Of a DNA stretch of 64,000 bases, positions 58,348-64,000 are shown piece after piece (the stretch's first letter is position 1; every line of letters starts with the position of its first letter). The translations under genes and the position numbers were made by a program. The notes below the pieces were generated by a model. It was given only the letters and a program-made list of their open reading frames with translations, was not told where the DNA came from and searched no databases. The stretch comes from Circinella minor (taxonomy: Eukaryota; Mucoromycota; Mucoromycetes; Mucorales; Lichtheimiaceae): positions 1 to 64,000 of the forward strand of contig JAEPRB010000056.1 of the NCBI GenBank assembly GCA_016758965.1, given 5' to 3'.

Positions 58348-60188
58348 ATGTTCTCCAATCATTCAGTACTTGATTTACCCACATGTAGCTATTCTGATGC
58401 ATTTGTAAAGCGCTTTATAAAAAAGAAACCAATCGATGACATGTTAGACAGTGATTTTCCAGATCCTTGGTACATTTCTTCCCGCATTGTTATTGCTTCT
58501 GAACATATGCCATGGTTACAGTCACCTCCACCTTCTCCAGGAGCCAACGACCGCAACAATACCAAGTCGGGCTTGCCCAGACGTCAGACCACCAGTCGCA
58601 ACAACCACAACAACAAAAAGCATACCATTTTATCACGACCTAATCGAACAACTAGTAAAATTCAACATCAACCTTTACCACCTTTACCTGCTACTCCTAC
58701 TTCACCTACTGTAATACCTTCTCCTTCTGAATCAACACCATCACTTCCTACCTCAAACCACCGCATATCTACTGTTCGTAATAAACAGCAAAACTCTGAC
58801 TCAATTATGCAGTGGGTTGACCAACGGTTATCACAACGTTCATTGTCACGCCAATCACCTTCTAATACCCTTGTTCGTCTTCAACAATCACAATCACAAT
58901 CACAACAATCACTAAAAACATATAAACCTTTAACTGCACCTTCAAGAGCACCATCTACAATAACAAACCGACCAACAAGATCATCTAGTTTATCTAGTGA
59001 TGTAACTCGTATTCTTTCCTCTCTTCCCACAACATCTTCATCTTCCTCTTCAACATCATTACCTTCTACAAAACAAAAACAAAATCAAAGTGCACCAGCA
59101 ATACGTCGTCCTAGTACTAGTAGCGTAATGACAACAAACAATAAAAAAATCAACAAGTTTGATGTTGCTGAATGGCCTCATGTTCTTTCTCAAAACATGG
59201 AAGAACAAGACCGTATGGTGGCACAACACTATATCTTACGAACTGTCTTTGAAGGCGATTTTGCAGCTCCCTTGCGTACCTCCTTTTCGGAAAAAGGCGC
59301 TGTTGTCTTGGACATGGGCTGCGGTTCGGGTACATGGTGCATGGAAATGGCCACTGCATTTCCACAATCTACTTTTATTGGTATTGATCGTGCTTCCGAT
59401 TATCCACGAGATATTAAGCCCAAGAATTGTATTTTCCGCACTTGTGATCTTCAACAACTCCCTTTACCGTTTCCTGATAATAGTGTTGATTTTATTTTTC
59501 AGCGAGATTTAAACTGGGACCTACAAGCATGTCAATGGAGCCCCCTTGTACGTGAATATTTGCGTATTTTAAAACCTGGTGGTTGGATTGAACTGGTTGA
59601 ACCAGTAAGTACTATTATTTTTATTATTATTACAATTTTGCTGTCTACTGCTTAAAATTAGACCTAGTGTGTTGACAACTACTTTTTTCTTTTAGGATCT
59701 TGAAACCCAAAGCAGTAAAAGCCAGGAATGTGCTATGAATGATAAATGTAAGTTCTGATTTATGTTGCAAAAACACCTAATACATAAATAAGCTTACTAA
59801 ATATTTCTTCACTTTTTATTTATTGACAGTGATTTATGGTATTTCTATGCGACATCAAGATCCTTTTGTATCACGCCACTTGTCATCAATTCTTGCCGCA
59901 AATGGATTTCGACGGGTCGAGAGCCAGTTTCAATCTTTACCACTTGGATGGACAAGCAATGATGATGATAAATCACCAGATACATCTGCAAAGTTAGCGA
60001 AAGCTGCTGCAAGCCAGCACATGTTTACTTTACAATCTTTACGACCTTGGTTATCCTCTGTCATGAATCTGAATAACGAGCGATATAATAATTATATCGC
60101 AGATTTGCCTGAAGAATGGAAACGGGGACAAACTTACATTAATTGGCACCGAGCCATTGCACAAAAGCCACCTACTAAACTACAATAA
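58348..60188 (+). CDS. SAM-dependent methyltransferase with a long disordered N-terminus
   Basis: Three exons: 58348-59604, 59696-59747 and 59830-60188, giving 555 aa. The first ~270 residues are Ser/Pro/Thr/Gln-rich. A Rossmann methyltransferase follows: EEQDRMVAQHYILR, motif I VLDMGCGSGTWCMEMATAFP (~320-340), acidic residue of motif II in TFIGIDRASD, CDLQQLPLPFPDNSVDFIFQ and LRILKPGGWIELVEP (~405-419), then IYGISMRHQDPF and a C-terminal helical part. It belongs to the class I methyltransferases similar to UMTA/LaeA-type fungal enzymes; the substrate cannot be told from sequence. Two in-frame ATGs exist upstream (58264) but add a His/Tyr-rich low-complexity stretch; ATG 58348 (MFSNHSVLDLP) is preferred. 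Confidence 0.88.
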
Positions 60189-63100
60189 TAATTTTTTTTT
60201 TTTTTGCCATTCCATTCATTTTTTTTTCTTACCTATTTTTGTGCTTAGCATATGAATCACACAAAACCCAAACACACAGACACATCTATAATAACATACG
60301 ATTGTACTTCTCCTTCCTTTTTTTTCCGCAATTTTTTTTTCTGTACTCTATAATTTTTGTTTCATTCCTTCATTCTGTGTTTACACAAATAATTCCACGT
60401 TCTTTTTTTTTTGTACAAACATCCATCAAAACTCACTCTCTCGTTCCTTTCCTTTTTACTTTTTACTTTTTATATTTTTATTATGTATATTATCCCATCT
60501 CTTATACTACTTGTTCCTTCACTAGTATTATTCTCATTACTATTTATTACTATTAAATAACAACGAAGAATTAGAGCGCGTTTGAAATGTGTTGCTCTTT
60601 TTCTTTATTCTTCAACATAACACAAAAACAATGGAAAACTTTTTTTTTATTGACAAAACACACAAATATGACAAATGTATTTCTGTTGTTATTTTTGGTT
60701 TAGTTTAACAAGATTTTTAAGTTGACAGTGTGGCCTGTAAAAGGAAATTTGGGGGGGATAGAAAAGGGAGTGGAAAAAAGGGGGTAATTATAAGTGATGT
60801 TGTACAAAAAAAACATGTTGTTGGTGTGTGTGTTTTTTTTTGACAGTATGAAATATACTAAAGGATTATAAAAAAAAAGGTTTTTTCTTAATTATTATGA
60901 GATTATTTTTTTTTTTTTTATATAATACAGTTATGAAATGATGGAATTGATGAGTTGATGATGTTATATATTTTACGTATTAATTTTAAAAAGAGATAAG
61001 AACACACAGACATCTCTAGAAAACTGATCATCTTAATAGCGGAGAGTAGAATTAGAATAGGTACACATTTCAAAAGATCGTGCAACAGTTCTTCAGCCCG
61101 TCAATAAATTCATTATCTTTTTATGAATTTAAAAAAGTTCTCCAGCCCGTGTTATACAGTGTACATTACCAGAAATAACCCCATATATATTATTTTATAG
61201 TAAACCCTAGTCCGAGAAATAACTTTTTTTAGATAAAACCCTATCTGATATTAAATTAACTGGTTTATCTATATAACTTTTAAAAAAAAGTAAATAACCT
61301 TTGTTTACGTACGTACTGATATAAAAACTTTTCTGTTATGGTTAGTATAAGATGTGTAATATATATTATATAATAGAAAATAAAATTTTTGGATACAAGA
61401 ATCAATTTCTTGTTGATCATTGTGGACTATGAAACATTAGACTCCTGCCAATATTCAGCTAATATGATTTTTTTATATGTACAAAAAAAAACTGTCTTTT
61501 CTTGCTTTATGAGTCTAAATACAATGTTATATTATCGCAGCACATTTATAACTTTTTTTTTTCAATTTTACCAATCAACTTCTCCCAGTATATGTAATAA
61601 AAGAGATGGAATTACGCTTTGCTTATAGCAGAGCTCTATAGATAGATTATTAAACATTAACCATCAGTTGTTTAGTTTTTTGCTGCATAATGTGAAATGT
61701 AGGATGATAGATGAATCGATTATTTTTAACTATTGTATAATTTCATTTTTTTAAAATAATTGTTACGTATCACGAGTTGATGACGAATAAATAAATAAAA
61801 AGCTGCATATCGTTATATGGTAGTAACTGCATACAACATCTAGTTCGAACAACCGGGGATCTAGTACAACACTCGAGTGTTGTACTATTAAACGGTTTCC
61901 ACGAATTGCCTGCTCCATGATCTTTTTGGCTTCTCTGAGTTTCGACACTACTATGTTAACTCATACCAGGTGCCGCAGTATAACACTCAGCACTGAACAA
62001 TGAATCTTTTAAATAATTTATATGCAAGTGGCTATAAATATATAATGAAACAAAAATTAAATGCAGGTTAACCCCCTTGAACGAGGGGAAAAGCCATAAT
62101 CTTGGTTACTGCCATGAGTAACTCTTCCATAAGAATGATTTTTGACCCATGTAAAAATATATTACGTTGCTACTATATATTTACAATTTCCTGTTGTTGT
62201 TTCTTTTTAAAATACAGGCGTGAAAAAATTTACAGATCAATTAGCTTTCATTTAATAGTTCGCAGTGGATATGAAGTTATAGTCGATATTGTTGCTCAAG
62301 ATAAAATGTATTTACCCGTTACATTATATTTTACCCCATTAGTCCAAAAATGAAATCTCTTCCGACTCGGTTAGTTTTAAATTTTTTTTACATACGTATT
62401 GGAAGCAATTTTTGCTCCCATGATTTCGAGCTTTATTCTAAGCTTATTCATATCTCATTACTACTACGTACTTTATACAAAAGAATCTACAAAAAGAGTT
62501 GACAACAAAGCACAACTATCATCACTTGTCTATGACATGAAAATTGGCACAATTTTTTTTTCAATAATAAAACTTTAGCCCATATCTTCTACCATATCCA
62601 TATATGTAGCCATATTTGACATATTGCGGGAACCCAGCGAAAATCAGTACGTATACGCCTTCAATAAAACAATTCGATTCCGCTCGAAATATGCTACATG
62701 CCTCTTGTAATTCGTCCTCCCTTTCCACATATTCACCTCATTATCACTTTTAATTTCTTTTGATACCCGTTACATAAAAACATGTATGAACAAGAAATAA
62801 TGGAAGTCATTAGTAGCAAAAATAAGTTGCTGGTCCACGCATACTGATGATTTTTGTTACTATGGAAAAAAAGCATGGGACCATTCCTGCTAAAGATGTA
62901 CGTACGGAATTTCGTAACCCGTATATATCACGATTGTCTCCAAGGTAATGATGTATGTGTATCTGTATGTGACTTTGCGTACGTATTACCAGAATATTTT
63001 CGAAGTTAAACTCGTTGTCAACTTGATATTTTAAATAGCCAACGCTGTCACTGTATGTGTTGTTTATTATTAAAAAACAACCTTTTTCAATTGAGGAGTA

Positions 63101-64000
63101 ATATGTAACAAGACAGATATGCTTTTAATTGCTTGAATAATAGATACAGGATTTTCTGTTCGTCTTCGCCCTTAAATCTCTTCATTACTGCTACAGATCA
63201 TTAATAAAGAGGAAGAAGAGTAAATCATATTTGTAGAAAGATACCATGTACAAATAGAATAATGATACTGTAAACAATAAGACTCATTTAATTAGAGATA
63301 AACTAATCATTTTAACTGCGGTCAGGATTATATATTTTATTAGAGCGAAATTAAATAAGCACGCGCTGTAACAGCTTTTTGATCTCCCCAGTTCAGGAAA
63401 TGGGTTTCTGAAAAAACTGCAGGGCAGCAGAAAATCATTCAGTTTATGTGATTCGATTTTAAATGACACGACTAGTGGACTTCTTATCGACCCGCGTTTT
63501 TAAATAATTATTTATATTAATCATATGAGCGATAGATAAAAAGAGCCCTCTATAGTACCTTCTTGGCGCCAGACTCCAATTGTTTCATAAATATGTTATT
63601 GATATTTTCTAATGCTTTTGAATTTTCGTTTTTTTATTCTTGTTGCAATAGTCTCATACGTGCGATATTTGTCCAATTCTTCATAAAGGCTGCCTTCATC
63701 ACTATTGCTGGCATTATCATCTTCGTTGTGGTTCCAAAACGTTTTGTAGCAGAAATCATCTTTTTTTTTCCGTGCTGCGCAATAAGGATCAGTGAAGGCT
63801 GGAAAATAATCTGAAGCAAAAAAAAAAAAGGAGAGAGTTTGTTAGTAGAAAAATATATAAAACGCGTCCTTACTGAAAGTAGTTTATGTCTTTCTTTGGT
63901 CCTCCCCCCTTGTGTTCTTTTGTGCCATTAAAAATAATATTCAATCATACCAGCCATATGACCCTAGAGAACCATTTTATTTTGGTACTGGCTACTCTGC
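60189..64000. other. Right-hand intergenic desert
   Basis: 3.8 kb with T- and A-runs just after the methyltransferase (60190-60910) and no gene that I can support. Coherent-looking peptides at 63560-63820 on the minus strand (NSDEGSLYEELDKYRTYETI) and near 62102-62353 on the plus strand may be relics of mobile genes, but I recognise no family. Confidence 0.4.

Noticed and set aside
60239..60556. Plus-strand ORF after the methyltransferase
   Set aside because: Composed of Phe/Ser/Tyr/Ile from T-rich 3' sequence; no motif or splice context.
1..64000. tRNA, rRNA or snRNA genes
   Set aside because: No B-box (GGTTCGANNCC-type) with a matching acceptor stem and no rRNA-like block was found by eye; a covariance-model scan would be needed to exclude them.

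Overview
This is nuclear DNA of a filamentous fungus, most likely an early-diverging Mucoromycota/Mucorales species. It is strongly AT-rich. Coding regions are broken by many short GT-AG introns (roughly 50-130 nt), and fungal markers are present: an eisosome Pil1 protein, a GATA factor with a C-x2-C-x18-C-x2-C finger, and an ATO-type acetate channel. A full TBCK homologue is unusual for the better-known ascomycete yeasts. The gene-poor stretches carry decayed LINE and Tc1/IS630-type transposase copies, plus an expanded-looking orphan family that I associate from memory with Mucorales. The species cannot be named from sequence alone.

Layout. 1-7.5 kb: repeat-rich, with a gene edge, a coiled-coil pseudogene, a TA-flanked inverted-repeat element, a ~350 bp direct repeat pair and the C-terminal part of a LINE. 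7.5-14.4 kb: three plus-strand genes (Cdc7 kinase, small secreted Ig-fold-like protein, Pil1/Lsp1 eisosome protein). 14.4-22.5 kb: gene desert with a LINE fragment and a decayed transposase. 22.5-28.2 kb: minus-strand GATA factor and mitochondrial i-AAA protease Yme1. 28.2-34.3 kb: desert with another transposase relic and orphan-family debris. 34.3-39.4 kb: convergent pair, a mitochondrial LEA-like repeat protein (+) and TBCK (-). 39.4-44.3 kb: desert with two abutting terminal-inverted-repeat elements, one with three GGCGCGCC palindromes in each arm, and a tandem pair of structured ~98 bp repeats. 44.3-46.4 kb: disrupted orphan-family gene with a nuclease-like motif. 48.6-60.2 kb: dense gene cluster (small acidic-tailed protein, COA6, TFIIIC90-like subunit, ATO transporter, Rsa4/NLE1, SAM-dependent methyltransferase). 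60.2-64 kb: no gene recognised.

The intact genes are mostly single-copy housekeeping genes: replication initiation, mitochondrial quality control and cytochrome oxidase assembly, Pol III transcription, 60S ribosome assembly, endosome/RNA transport, plasma-membrane domains and acetate transport. They form no pathway cluster. Exon models were built by hand from reading-frame continuity and splice signals, and total coding length is divisible by three in every gene given as intact. The most unusual observations are two microexons (11 nt in the GATA gene, 10 nt in TBCK), the GGCGCGCC-armed element, the tandem structured repeat, and the orphan-family gene with its PD-(D/E)xK-like motif, two GC splice donors and a one-base frameshift. 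No rRNA, tRNA or CRISPR array was found by eye.
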